This document shows positions 23,301-34,128 of a stretch of DNA of 64,000 nt, piece after piece (position 1 is the first letter of the stretch; every line of letters starts with the position of its first letter). The notes under the pieces are model-generated. The model made no database searches and was not told where the DNA came from. It was given only the letters and a program-made list of their open reading frames with translations. The stretch covers positions 62,001-126,000 of the forward strand of contig SMMW01000191.1 in the NCBI GenBank assembly GCA_004794655.1, given 5' to 3'. A program made the position numbers and the translations under genes. The DNA is from Marisa cornuarietis (lineage: Eukaryota; Mollusca; Gastropoda; Architaenioglossa; Ampullariidae).

Positions 23301-25237
23301 TGTTCTACGAGGTGCTGCACGACATCCCCCCGGGGGGCGAGCTGCTGGTGTGGTACGGCAGCCAGTACCTGCAGTTTATGGGCATCCCCGTCACGGTGCG
23401 CACCACCACCACACACGGCGCCGGCGACCGAGGCGAACGCGAAAGTGAGTGCAGCTCACCCTTCTTGCCGCACGCACTCCGCACACATGCACCCACGCAC
23501 GCACGCACGTTCAGCTGATGTCAGACCAAGTCGTCTTGACTGACTCGTCATGCACACAGGCACTCACATCATTCACCTGTCTAGATGAGCTGACTCTACT
23601 CTGGCCAGGTGCACTCTGGGTAAAGTGGGTGTGAAACACAAAGTACAAGAGCGTTGAGTGATAATCACGTGACACGACGACTACACGATGATGATAAACG
23701 AATTATTATAGACTAAACCCTTCGGAATTTGTGTTCACAGTCATACTTGTTCTACAAGGCAGTGAGAAAGTCAAGTCAACTGACAAGAAAGTAAATTGAC
23801 ATGAATAAATAAACTGGACTGATGGGGTAGTGCAATAGTGGCGGTGATGGTCACCTCAGGCTGGTCGTCGTTTTCTTGAATCGAAATCATGAAACATTTA
23901 TGATGATGATGATGAGGAGGAGGAGGAGGAGAAAGTTTTATTTAGCATTTTTCGGGAAAAGACCTGTTCATGGGTAGCTTACTAAACATGTTTGTGGGTG
24001 TTCAGGTTTGCGTGCGTGTGTGTGTGTGTGTGTGCGTGAGAGAGTCTGCAGGTTGCGGGGGATTGCGTGGTGACTGTGTTTTTGTCGTGTGTCAGATTAA
24101 GGAAGGGGCGCGGAGGTGCACGGGCCCTGCTGCCATTCTCCCTGTTAACTGTCTTCTGCGGCTTGCTTGATCCACCACAAAATCCCCGCCATTCGCCCAG
24201 CCGCTTGCTGCCTGTCCTTCTGCCTTTTATATTTGCCTGACGGTGCCGGTGCGTAAGGGACAGCCTTATGTTTTATTGTCCCCAATCCCCAGCCTCGTAA
24301 ACTCTAGCCTCACCATCGCCAACACCACCGTCGTCCGGAAGACGTTCGTGGCGAGGGTATTGAGATCAGTTTCCAAATAGGACCCCGGGGACCCCCCGCA
24401 AGACCCTCTAGCGGGATGCCCGGCATCTGATCTGGCCGCGCATAAAACTTGCTGTTTTCGTTAGTTGCCTCAGACAGGTCTTTTTGCCGCACCCAACTCT
24501 GACTTCTACGCATGCGCAAGAGAGGCTCTTGTCGAGGGTTTTATTGGAGGATTTCATCATTAGTCTTCGGATATCAGATTTTCCAGGGGAAGGGTTCATG
24601 ATGGGGAAGGTTTTTTTTCCCCCCATCGGATCTCTTTCTGATTCAGCCTTAACTAAGCCCACAGAGACTTGGCTAGAAAAATGATGTTGCTAGCTTTCCT
24701 TGCCGAAAAAAAAGTTAGTTCTTGCCGGCAAACTTTGTCGACATGGTCTTAATTAATTCGTTTCTACAACCCCGACCTCATTTCCTGCTGTACTTTCGAG
24801 AGAAAGAAATTAAGCAGTATGGTTCTTTTCCATTACAACGACACATTAATAAACTAAAAGAATGTCATATATTTTCTTCCCACTCAGAACAGTTGAGTTT
24901 CTTTAGTAAGAAGATAATTGAAAATCGGTTTGACGAATCGGTTTCTGCTGAGGCTCTTTAAAGGAAAAGGCAACTGAAGGCCAAGTGGGGTTTAAATGGT
25001 GGAGACAGATTTCTTAATCATTTCTACTCCATGTTAATGGCTAACCCCAAAAATCACTTACTTACACTCGTCTTTAGACACGGGTCTGGAGGAGAGACAA
25101 GAAGGCTGCCATCTTGTGCTGTGCAGTGAATTATTTGATTACACACCCACACAGACACTAAGGGGCTCGAAGAAGGAAAGATTGAGTGATACAGAAAATT
25201 ACTTTTTAATATATTAACTGTTATAAATTGAGCACTG

Positions 25238-25279
<42 letters not shown>

Positions 25280-26061
25280 ATATTGTAATATCTCAACACC
25301 GATTAGAGGATTAATAAAGGATCTGGACTGTGTGTGGACTGTGTGTGGACTGTGTGTGTGGACTGTGTGTGGACTGTGTGTGTGGACTGTGTGTTTGAGA
25401 TTATAAGTCAATGGGTTGTTAGAAATCACAAGCTAAATTGTGAAAGCAAATGATTGAGAAGATGAGTATTATCTATCATTTAATGTCGGCGCTGTTTCCA
25501 CTGCCCTTACCCCTAACACCTGTGTGAAAGTGGTTTAATGTCTCTAATAAGAGGCCCAATGACAATGACAATGACAATGACCAACTTTATTTGTCCCAGT
25601 GGGCAATTTGAATATGGGCATGTGCTCTAGTACAACAGTGAATGGAAAAAAAGTGGGCAAGTAACATGCATCATATAACATGTATCTGTGGTGAGACTGA
25701 GCAGCCCTGGTCTCCATATTGACTTATGCTTTGCTTCATTTCTTATTCCAACTTTAAATAAATTGAAACACAAAGACTGTTTACTGTTGAGAGGTCAGTC
25801 TACCTGTTCCTAGCAATTCTGGTGATTGAGGACTAAATAATACTTCTACGAGTTTATCACAAGTGAAAGCTCAATGTCTTGATAAGAACATGTATGAATC
25901 GTAAATAATGTATGTACAAATATCCTACTTAAACAAATGTCTTACACAGCTTGCACAGGTGCTAAATGAAATAACAAAGTTATCAGTCCTTACTGAAACT
26001 AAAAGCTAGCAGTGCGACAAATATATGGGACAAATTTGAGAAAAATGTAATGATAGATTTA

Positions 26062-26132
<71 letters not shown>

Positions 26133-27483
26133 AAGAACTATAGAAAGGACTTGTACAGGTTTAGTATTTTTCTCCATTCTTTTTCTTCATTACCCCATTA
26201 TTCTTAGTTTAGTTTTCTTCACTACACTCATTATTCTTAGTTTATAAAAAAACTTATTTATTTTTTGTTTCGAATGATATTTTTACTTGTAAAGTTTGAA
26301 AGAGGAAGACTTGTGAATGATGGAGTGGATGTGTTTGCTGTTCAGACAGCGAGGGTTACCACTGTGAAAGATGCGGGAAGGTGTTTGCATACAGATACTA
26401 CCGCGACAAACACCTCAAGTACACCAGGTGTGTCGACCAAGGGGACAGGAAGTTCCCATGTCACCTGTGTGCCAGGTAAGTCTGCAGAAAAAACATTGCA
26501 ACAGTTTCATAAATAGATAGGCTTTCCACATTTACAGTCACCATCTGTGTGAGCATGACTGCCAGATGTGTGTTCCTGGTTGGAAAGTATTGAGAGATTG
26601 CTGGAGCACCAGGTGTTTTATCTGCGGGGCAGAAGAAACAAAATCCACTGCTCAGGTCGAGTCCAGAGCTCCAGGCAGGTAGATAACTCTTGCGCTGACT
26701 CGCTTTTTCTCGCATATTCACGCAGGTCCTTCGAGAAGCGAGATCGTCTTCGTATCCACGTGCTGCACGTGCACGAGAAGCATCGCCCTCACAAGTGTGC
26801 CGTGTGCAACAAGTCCTTCAGTCAGTCGTCCTCCCTCAACAAGCACATGAGGGTAAGAGAGATGCCACCCGTACCCCCTTTATAATCTCCCGACACTCCC
26901 TGCAAAACCCTCAAGATGTCCCAGACTTTAATAAACCGAAATTAAATAATTTTATGACTAACATTTTGAAGCCTTTTCTTATTATAAAACATTAAATAAT
27001 AATAATAATAATAACTAATAATAATAATAATAATAATAATAGTTTGCTTGTATTCATTATTCAACAAGTGAAGACGAGGCAGGTAGGAGCGAGACAGACG
27101 GGTTAACCGTTAATTAACCGTTAGCTACGCATCCCGTAGGAGACGTGTTTTGTTGGTTGTTGTTTGTCAAGAACAAAATGTCTGTGTGACTACAAGAAGC
27201 AGTCTTCGTGAGCAGCACGTGGCAGTAATCACAGTGATGTGATGTGAATGGTGTTCAGGTGCACAGTGGTGAGCGGCCGTACAAATGTGTCTACTGCAGC
27301 AAATCCTTCACTGCATCCAGCATCCTGCGCACGCACATCCGCCAGCACTCGGGGGAGCGACCTTTCAAGGTACATGCAGCACGTGCACATACTGTATATA
27401 CATGGGGCAGTTGATAACATAGTGTGTGTACAGCGCAGTCACCTCCCTTTGTGTGGGCAATTGCACTCCATAAATTTTATTAT

Positions 27484-27518
<35 letters not shown>

Positions 27519-28741
27519 CTTTAACCTGAAGGATGGTATGACATAGAGTGTGAGTTGTATCTGTATAACATAACAATGGAGATGTTCATCTCTCTGACCG
27601 AGTTTACATTTATAATTTACTCTCTCTCTCTCTCTCGCTGTTCGCTGTAATAGTCACAGTAACAAGATACAGTCAGGGAATCCAGAATAGTCACAGTAAC
27701 AAGATACAGTCACGGAATCCAGAATAGTCACAGTAACAAGATACAGTCACGGAATCCAGAATAGTCACAGTAACAAGATACAGTCACGGAATCCAGAATA
27801 GTCACAGTAACAAGATACAGTCACGGAATCCAGAATAGTCACAGTAACAAGATACAGTCACGGAATCCAGAATAGTCACAGTAACAAGATACAGAATAGT
27901 CACAATAACAAGATACAGTCACAGAATAGTCACAGTAACAAGATACAGTCACGGAATAGTCACAGTAACAAGATACAGAATAGTCACAATAACAAGATAC
28001 AGTCACAGAATAGTCACAGTAACAAGATACAGTCACGGAATAGTCACAGTAACAAGATACAGAATAGTCACAATAACAAGATACAGTCACAGAATAGTCA
28101 CAGTAACAAGATACAGTCACGGAATAGTCACAGTAACAAGATACAGAATAGTCACAATAACAAGATACAGTCACAGAATAGTCACAGTAACAAGATACAG
28201 AATAGTCACAGTAACAAGATACAGTCACGGAATTGTCACAGTAACAAGATACAGTCACGGAATAGTCACAGTAACAAGATACAGTCACGGAATTGTCACA
28301 GTAACAAGATACAGTCATGGAATAGTCACAGTAACAAGATACAGTCACGGAATAGTCACAGTAACAAGATGCAGTCACGGAATAGTCACAGTAACAAGAT
28401 AGCCTGAAATAAAGCAGTGGATGAAAGAAAGAAGACTTGAGGGATGAGAAGTTAGTAACTAAGTGAATGTCTTCATGTTTGTCATTTCTCCCGTGGACGG
28501 AACTGAAGCTCGGAAACAACTGGAAGCAGCAGACTGGCAATGTTTGATCTCTCTCTCTCTCTTTATTTCTCTTTCTCTTTTTCCATCTGTTCTCCTACTG
28601 CTGCAGTGCTACACTGTACTAGTAATGTTTGATGTGTCTGTCTCTCTGTCTCTTCATCTGTCTGTCTGTCTGTCTGTTCTCCTAACTACTGCTGCAGTGC
28701 TACACTGTACTAACAGTGTTTGATGTATCTCTGTCTCTTCA

Positions 28742-28775
<34 letters not shown>

Positions 28776-29241
28776 AATCTGTGTTTCTAACGACTGTTGC
28801 AGTGTAAATTTTGCGGTAAGGCCTTCGCGTCTCACGCAGCGCACGACAGTCACGTGAGACGCACGCACGCGCGGGAGAAGCCGCTCACCTGCAAGCTGTG
28901 CTTCAAGGACTTCGCTCACCAGCTGGACATGAACGTGCACCTGAGGTCATCGCACACAGGTGAGAAAGCTGCACTGGAGGCCTCAATTGTTGGACTCAAT
29001 GTCTCACCTGCATTGTCTTGAGAAATGTTTGTTAGCTGAGACTTTAACCACCGCAAACATTCAGTTGTGAAGTTGTTAGCCTCGTCATCATCCAGAATTA
29101 CTCGCTTCCTTCACACTTGTTCCAATGATCGTCTTTCATATTTTGTCAGAATCGGCTTCACCGAGCAACACTTCCTGGACTGAAGCAACACCAGAGTCTG
29201 CAGCTGCACCTTCAGTGAGGTCGTCAACAAACCACCAGTGA
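14341..29241 (+). CDS. PRDM14: PRDM14 orthologue: PR-domain zinc finger protein, multi-exon
   Basis: Proposed coding exons, all GT-AG with matching phases: 14341-14396, 18841-19082, 20523-20570, 21456-21616, 23171-23444, 26346-26475, 26726-26852, 27259-27369, 28803-28959 and 29150-29241. They sum to 1,398 bp (465 codons before the stop). An optional exon lies at 17703-17815. Exon 2 ends in [20 protein letters not shown], which resembles the FVLYG...HHAISGL segment before the PR domain of vertebrate PRDM14. A PR/SET domain (residues ~128-245) and six zinc fingers (~263-436) follow, in the vertebrate order. Mammalian PRDM14 is a nuclear transcriptional regulator of pluripotency and primordial germ cells that acts with CBFA2T2-type partners. 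The function in this animal is inferred from orthology only. The first and last exons are the least certain. Introns hold large minisatellites and a LINE fossil. Confidence 0.88.
14745..15110. repeat. ~88-bp tandem repeat in PRDM14 intron 1
   Basis: Four copies of a unit of about 88 bp containing GACTTGTACAAGACA, CTGAATGTCTGGTCATCACA and TCTATTAATAGACTTGTAC. The last copy is shortened. No coding potential. Confidence 0.85.
15395..16850. repeat. TTG/ATGA-rich minisatellite (~1.45 kb) in PRDM14 intron 1
   Basis: Interleaved modules ATATTGTTGTTGATGACA and GGTGTTAGTAATGATGACGA form an irregular array with units of roughly 24-51 bp. Both strands stay open for hundreds of codons: [12 protein letters not shown] repeats on + and [12 protein letters not shown] repeats on -. 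These follow from the repeat and are not called as genes. Confidence 0.93.
16905..17065. repeat. 23-bp tandem repeat
   Basis: About seven copies of a unit containing GTGACATGACTGTCGTAACG followed by CGA, directly after the TTG-rich array. Confidence 0.85.
17703..17815 (+). CDS. PRDM14: Optional PRDM14 coding exon
   Basis: A pyrimidine-rich acceptor (TTCTTTCTCCAG) opens a frame ending TACAGACACGG|GTATGT, a good donor in phase 2. It joins in frame to the exon at 18841 (Gly-Phe-Pro-Pro). With a downstream acceptor (CTCGTAG, exon start 17711) it also accepts the phase-2 exon at 14396, adding 35 codons. The sequence ([15 protein letters not shown]...LTQRPYRHG) has no known domain. Skipping it also leaves the gene in frame, so it may be alternative or spurious. 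Confidence 0.4.
17816..18840. other. Intron / spacer with (CTCA)n
   Basis: Contains a (CTCA)n microsatellite at about 18615-18676 and a short (AT)n at 18724-18742. No exon recognised before the acceptor at 18840. Confidence 0.5.
19061..20455. repeat. 40-bp minisatellite continuous with a PRDM14 exon end
   Basis: About 34-35 copies of an exact 40-bp unit (TATATCCGGTCTGTGTGTGG plus GAGACATTAGCCAGGGTATG) with almost no length variation. The first unit coincides with the 3' end of the PRDM14 coding exon (ATATCCGGTCTGCGTGTGG, encoding ISGLRV) and its donor GTGAGA at 19083. Early copies alternate GGGTGACATT and GGGAGACATT, an 80-bp higher-order unit. A 240-bp block is duplicated near 19957/20197. 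The homogeneity suggests recent expansion. Confidence 0.95.
20571..21455. other. PRDM14 intron 3 sequence
   Basis: Contains (TAA)n near 20624-20643, AATAATAACGA repeats near 20700, and a GT-rich tract at 21345-21372. No additional exon supported. Confidence 0.5.
21456..23444 (+). CDS. PRDM14: PRDM14 PR-domain exons (21456-21616 and 23171-23444)
   Basis: The first exon encodes [20 protein letters not shown] and [18 protein letters not shown]. It ends GAG|GTAACT in phase 0. The next starts after CCCCCGAAG with [15 protein letters not shown] and continues [20 protein letters not shown] then [13 protein letters not shown]. It ends GAAA|GTGAGT in phase 1. This is the full PR (SET-like) fold with the NW-YVNCAR and LLVWYG blocks. 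The second exon is markedly GC-richer than the surrounding intron. Human PRDM14 shares the MWE/IFEDG junction and the SHFIDGKGG-like turn. PRDM14 has no well established methyltransferase activity, so I call this a protein-interaction domain. Confidence 0.92.
21815..21975 (-). mobile_element. SINE tail fragment
   Basis: CCAACCCTCTATAGAGTCAGG and GGGGGAAAGTTCACTGC are close to segments of the tRNA-headed SINE at 57700-57942 (CCAACCCTCTAAGGAGTCAG, GGGGGAAGTTTGCTGCGC). The tRNA-like head is missing here. It lies immediately before the LINE fossil within the PRDM14 intron. Confidence 0.5.
21976..22560 (+). pseudogene. LINE reverse-transcriptase fossil in PRDM14 intron
   Basis: Three pieces of a non-LTR reverse transcriptase appear in shifting frames. 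First is [13 protein letters not shown] at about 22118-22157. Second is [20 protein letters not shown] with VLLRRK and [14 protein letters not shown] at 22164-22345. Third is the catalytic box FADDIDVM at about 22398-22425. The order matches fingers and palm of the enzyme. Stops and frameshifts make it inactive. It is of the same general type as the fragments at 36835-38480 and 62280-62640. Confidence 0.8.
22555..22700. repeat. CTCGGCATGTCA short tandem repeat
   Basis: About a dozen imperfect copies of 11-12-bp units (CTCGGCATGTCA, CTCGGTGTGACA, CTCGGTATGTCC). Confidence 0.85.
22705..22915 (-). mobile_element. Possible SINE remnant followed by (TC)n
   Basis: CTAACCACTCGGCTATTCGC at 22809-22829 is the reverse of a tRNA-like A-box region (GCCGAGTGGTTAG), as in the SINE at 57700-57942. 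No clear B box is visible. A (TC)n/(TCTG)n tract and (TA)n follow to 22917. Confidence 0.4.
23445..26345. other. PRDM14 intron 5
   Basis: About 2.9 kb of intron. It contains (GT)n at 24009-24036, (GT)n at 25228-25275, a GGACTGTGTGT tandem at 25325-25393, (AACT)n at 26066-26131, and a LINE-tail-like segment at 25558-25620. Open frames near 24310-24960 have no recognisable domain. Confidence 0.55.
25558..25620 (-). mobile_element. Retroelement 3' end ((ATGACA)n-ACTTTATTTGTCCCA)
   Basis: A (CAATGA)n microsatellite is followed by CCAACTTTATTTGTCCCAGT and GGGCAATTTG. Read on the minus strand this is a LINE-type 3' terminus that ends in a simple repeat. The pattern is recalled from general experience with animal LINE tails. 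Confidence 0.4.
26346..28959 (+). CDS. PRDM14: PRDM14 zinc-finger exons (six fingers)
   Basis: Exons 26346-26475, 26726-26852, 27259-27369 and 28803-28959 join in phase. ZF1 is [20 protein letters not shown]...C, an atypical C2HC finger. ZF2 is [23 protein letters not shown]3 is [20 protein letters not shown].. across a splice junction. ZF4 is [24 protein letters not shown]5 is [24 protein letters not shown]6 is [22 protein letters not shown]. Linkers of the HSGERP type occur between fingers 3-4 and 4-5. The DNA-contacting helices of ZF2-ZF5 are nearly those I recall for vertebrate PRDM14, implying a conserved recognition sequence. Confidence 0.93.
26997..27045. repeat. (AAT)n microsatellite
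   Basis: Interrupted AATAATAAT tract inside the intron between the ZF3 and ZF4 exons. Confidence 0.85.
27652..28405. repeat. 24/30/37-bp minisatellite in PRDM14 intron
   Basis: About 25 copies of AATAGTCACAGTAACAAGAT plus ACAGTCACGG (30 bp). The first copies carry an extra AATCCAG (37 bp) and others lose the last six bases (24 bp). On the minus strand it yields a [10 protein letters not shown] repeat open frame, not called as a gene. Confidence 0.93.
28535..28800. repeat. Pyrimidine-rich tract with duplicated acceptor-like segments
   Basis: A (CTGT)n/(CT)n-rich tract contains two ~90-bp copies of a segment with CTGCTGCAG|TGCTACACTGTACT (near 28598 and 28690). They lie just upstream of the real acceptor GACTGTTGCAG|TGTAAA at 28802. 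The copies retain a polypyrimidine tract and AG, and so look like decoy 3' splice sites. Confidence 0.7.
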
Positions 29242-29873
29242 GAGTCATCTCTCATCTCATCTCTCATCTCATCTCTCATCTCATCGTGCACATCGCTGGG
29301 TCAGCGCTAAAATGATGAGAGAAGGAGGAGAGAGGGGGAGGGGCAAAGTGTGTGTGTGTGCGTGTGTGTGCGTGTGTGTGTGTGCGTGTGTGTGTGTATC
29401 GTCCTCATACAGTCGCTCACCCTCTCCTTACTTGTGGTCTCCCTGTCTTTGGCGAAGTTCTTTTGTCCAGAACCGTCCGCCTATCATCCATGGAGGTGTC
29501 TCCTGTTTCCTGTACATTTCATCCACGTTCTCGTGTCTGTGGTACACGTGGATGGTCTTTGCATGTTTGTCAGCTGTTATATTTAATGTTTCATCAATAT
29601 TCCTGTCTATTTTATGAATGGTTGATGTTTACTATGTCTGCTTTATGGATGGTTCCAATCACAGTGTCCTCTTCATCGGTGACGAGTTCCAATGTTTCAG
29701 ACAATCTTGTCGGCAGTCGACAGACGGAGTTTGTCTGCAAATCTTTGACCTACTTCTGATTGTTCTTGACCTCGTGTTAACCCACTTTACTTGTTCACTC
29801 AAACGATGATGAGCATTATTTTCGAAATTTTCTGAGTCATTAAAGCAGTTCCTTGCGCATACATGTGTCTGAA

Positions 29874-29926
<53 letters not shown>

Positions 29927-30484
29927 AGAGAGAGAGAGACAGAGAAAAACAGAGCGATTAATGGGTTAACAATTTGATTTCCCAACAACAATTTGACTGA
30001 TGGGTCTACAACAACAATTTAATTGATGGATCACTAACAGTTTAATTGAAAAGTCAACAGCAACTTGTTTGATGGGTCAACAACCATTTGACTGAAAGGT
30101 CAATAACTATTTTATTGACTCATCAATAACAATTAGATTAATTTATATATATATATATAGGCATATAGCAGTTTGATTGATGGACACTGAGCCTCATCTC
30201 ACGGAAAAGAAGCAGACAATAATCATGATGGTGACAAAGAGTGGAACATGTTATTATGAGAAAGAAGGATGCTACCCTCTTTATTGACCAGCACTAGTTA
30301 TTGTGTTTGTAGTGTCGGGTGGATCATTTCGTACCCGTTACTGTAGATTCCATGTCATCACTAAGGTAGGCCTTCAAGAAGCGGTAATGGACTAATCAAG
30401 CAGCAGATCCTCAAGAAGCGGTTTTGTTACTTCGGTGAGAGTCGAGGAGGTTCATCATGTCAACAACTGGTGATACTTTCTCCT
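29242..30484. other. Downstream flank of PRDM14
   Basis: Holds GT-rich tracts at 29349-29398 and (GT)n at 29876-29925. A minus-strand stretch (about 29430-29830) gives protein-like fragments (ITADKHAKTIHVYHRHENVD) broken by stops, which I could not assign. No tidy polyadenylation signal was identified directly after the stop at 29241. Confidence 0.4.
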
Positions 30485-32812
30485 AACATTGAATGAATGT
30501 AGTTTTCACCACAAGTCAACACGCAGTACATAATCACCACAAGTCAACTTGCAGTACATAATCACCACAAGTCAACTTGTAGTACATAATCCCAAGTCAA
30601 CATGCAGTACATAATCACCACAAGTCAACTTGCAGTACATAATCACCACAAGTCAACTTGCAGTACATAATCACCACAAGTCAACTTGCAGTACATAATC
30701 ACCACACGTCAACTTGTAGTACATAATCACAAGTCAACTTGCAGTACATAATCACCACAAGTCAACTTGCAGTACATAATTACCACAAGTCAACTTGCAG
30801 TACATAATCACCACAAGTCAACTTCCAGTACATAATCACAAGTCAACTTGTAGTACATAATCACAAGTCAACTTGCAGTACATAATCACCACAAGTCAAC
30901 AATCAGTACATAATCACCACAAGTCAACTTGTAGTACATAATCACAAGTCAACATGCAGTACATAATCACAAGTCAACTTGCAGTACATAATCACAAGTC
31001 AATTTGCAGTACATAATTACCACAAGTCAACTTGCAGTACATAATCACCATAAGTCAACTTGCAGTACATAATCACCACAAGTATATTGCAGTACATAAT
31101 CACCACAAGTCAACTTGTAGTACATAATCACAAGTCAACATGCAGTACATAATCACAAGTCAACATGCAGTACATAATAACTACAAGTCAACTTGTAGTA
31201 CATAATCACCACAAGTCAACATGCAGTACATAACCACCACAAGTCAACTTGCAGTACATAATCACCACAAGTCAACAATCAGTACATAATTACGACAAGT
31301 CAACTTGCAGTACATAATCACCACAAGTCAACATGCAGTACATAATCACCACAAGTCAACTTGCAGTACATAATTACCACAAGTCAACTTGCAGTACATA
31401 ATCACCACAAGTCAACTTGTAGTACATAATCACAAGTCAACTTGCAGTACATAATCACCAAAAGTCAACTTGCAGTACATAATCACCACAAGTCAACTTG
31501 TAGTACATAATCACCACAAGTCAACTTGTAGTACATAATCACAAGTCAACTTGCAGTACATAATCACAAGTCGACTTGTAGTACATAATCACAAGTCAAC
31601 TTGCAGTACATAATCACCACAAGTCAACTTGTAGTACATAATCACAAGTCAACTTGCAGTACATAATCACAAGTCAACTTGTAGTACATAATCACCACAA
31701 GTCAACTTGCAGTACATAATCACAAGTCAACTTGTAGTACATAATCACAAGTCAACTTGCAGTACATAATCACAAGTCAACTTGTAGTACATAATCACTA
31801 CAAGTCAACTTGCAGTACATAATCACAAGTCAACTTGTAGTACATAATCACTACAAGTCAACTTGCAGTACATAATCACAAGTTAACTTGTAGTACATAA
31901 TCACCACAAGTCAACTTCCAGTACATAATCACAAGTCAACTTGTAGTACATAATCACAAGTCAACTTGCAGTACATAATCACCACAAGTCAACAATCAGT
32001 ACATAATCACCACAAGTCAACTTGTAGTACATAATCACCACAAGTCAACTTGTAGTACATAATCACAAGTCAACTTGCAGTACATAATCACAAATCGACT
32101 TGTAGTACATAATCACAAGTCAACTTGTTGTACATAATCACAAGTCAACTTGTAGAACATAATCACCACAAGTCAGTACATAATCACCACAAGTCAGTAC
32201 ATAATCACAAGTCAACTTGTAGTACATAATCACTACAAGTCAACTTGCAGTACATAATCACCACAAGTTAACTTGCAGTACATAATCACCACAAGTCAGT
32301 ACATAATCACCACAAGTCAACTTGCAGTACATAATCACCACAAGTCAACTTGTAGTACATAATCACCACAAGTCAACTAGTAGTACATAATCACAAGTCA
32401 ACTTGCAGTACATAATCACCACAAGTCAACTTGCAGTACATAATCACCACAAGTCAACTTGTAGTACATAATCACAAGTCAACTTGCAGTACATTATCAC
32501 CACAAGTCAACTTGCAGTACATAATCACCACAAGTCAACTTGTAGTACATAATCACCACAAGTCAACTTGTAGTACATAATCACAAGTCAACTTGCAGTA
32601 CATAATCACAAGTCGACTTGTAGTACATAATCACCACAAGTCAACTTGCAGTACATAATCACCACAAGTCAACTTGCAGTACATAATCACAAGTCAACTT
32701 GCAGTACATAATCACTAGTCAACTTGTAGTACATAATCTACAAGTCAGCACATAATCACCACAAGTCAGTACATAATCACCACAAGTCAACTTGCAGTAC
32801 ATAAAATTGTTT
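30485..32812. repeat. Large 28/25-bp minisatellite (~2.3 kb)
   Basis: Around 85 copies of AAGTCAACTTGCAGTACATA plus ATCACCAC (28 bp). Many units lack three bases (ATCAC, 25 bp) and a few are deleted to 15-18 bp (AAGTCAGTACATAATCACC). TTGCAG/TTGTAG alternate. The long and short units are interspersed rather than blocked. Confidence 0.95.
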
Positions 32813-33099
32813 TGTAGGAGCAACCAATCTGTCTTCATAGCAAGTGCCGGCAGTTTGTACCTACTGGTCTCACCTTTCATTGCTCCACCACGTGCAGGTC
32901 ACTTCACGTCAGTTATGTCAGTTCATCGAACTCTTTGGCTTTATTTGGAAAAAAAATCCTGACATCGACCATCATCACCTTCATGAGAAGATCGTGTGAA
33001 CAACACAACGTCTCAGTTACAAAGGGGCCATCGCCTACCTTCTCCTCTTCTAGTCTAAACAAGAAACAACTGCTGCTCTTCAACAGTTATTTTGATAAT

Positions 33100-33265
33100 G
33101 AGGTGAGAGTGAAGACAGGATGAACACCACACTACACATCACCTTCAATATACTCTACATGAGGTGACAGGATGAACACAACACTACACATCACCTCCAA
33201 TATACTCTACATGAGGTGACAGGATGAACACAACACTACACATCACCTCCAATATACTTTACATG
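33100..33265. repeat. ~52-bp tandem repeat, three copies
   Basis: Three copies of a unit containing GAGGTGACAGGATGAACACA and ACTACACATCACCTCCAATA. Confidence 0.85.
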
Positions 33266-33279
33266 TCCTCAGACTGAAG

Positions 33280-34128
33280 ACACTATATTACGTGTTCACA
33301 CTATCTCACATTATCACACTATATTACATGCTCACACAATGTCATACTGTAACACTATATTACCTGTTCACACTATCTTACATTATCACACTATATTACC
33401 TGTTCACACTATGTCACATTGTCACACTATATTACCTATTCACACTATGTCATACTGTAACACTATATTACCTGTTCACACTATGACACATTGTCACACT
33501 ATATTACCTATTCACACTATGTCGTACTGTAACACTATATTACCTGTTCACACTATGACACATTGTCACACTATATTACCTATTCACACTATGTCATACT
33601 GTAACACTATATTACCTGTTCACACTATGACACATTGTCACACTATATTACCTATTCACACTATGTCATACTGTAACACTATATTACCTGTTCACACTAT
33701 GACACATTGTCACACTATATTACCTATTCACACTATGTCATACTGTAACACTATATTACCTGTTCACACTATGTGACATTGCCACACTATATTACCTGTT
33801 CACACTATGTCACATTGTCACTCTATATATTACCTGTTCACACTATGTGACACTGTCACACTATATTACCTGTTCACACTGTGTGACATTGTCACACTAT
33901 ATTACCTGTTCACACTATGTGACACTGTCACACAATATTACCTGTTCACACTGTGTGACATTGTCACAGTATATTACCTGTTTACACTATGTGACATTGT
34001 CACAGTATATTACCTGTTTACACTATGTGACATTGTCACACTATATTACCTGTTCACACTATGTGACATTGTCACACTATATATTACCTGTTCACACTAT
34101 GTCACACTATATTACGTGTTCACATCAC
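33280..34128. repeat. 36-bp minisatellite with 72-bp higher-order unit
   Basis: About 23 copies of CACTATATTACCTGTTCACA plus CTATGTCACATTGTCA. In the first half, CTGTT/CTATT and GACACATTG/GTCATACTG variants alternate, giving a 72-bp dimer. Forward open frames here are repeat artefacts. Confidence 0.94.

Noticed and set aside
27839..28540. 233-codon minus-strand frame with [10 protein letters not shown] repeats
   Set aside because: Produced by the 30-bp intronic repeat of PRDM14, antisense to the gene.
29430..29830. Minus-strand protein-like stretch (ITADKHAKTIHVYHRHENVD, KQETPPWMIGGRF)
   Set aside because: It looks like decayed coding sequence but is broken by stops, and I cannot place it in any family with confidence.
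30485..32812. CRISPR-like regular repeat array
   Set aside because: Units are contiguous with no unique spacers, and the context is eukaryotic. It is a minisatellite.
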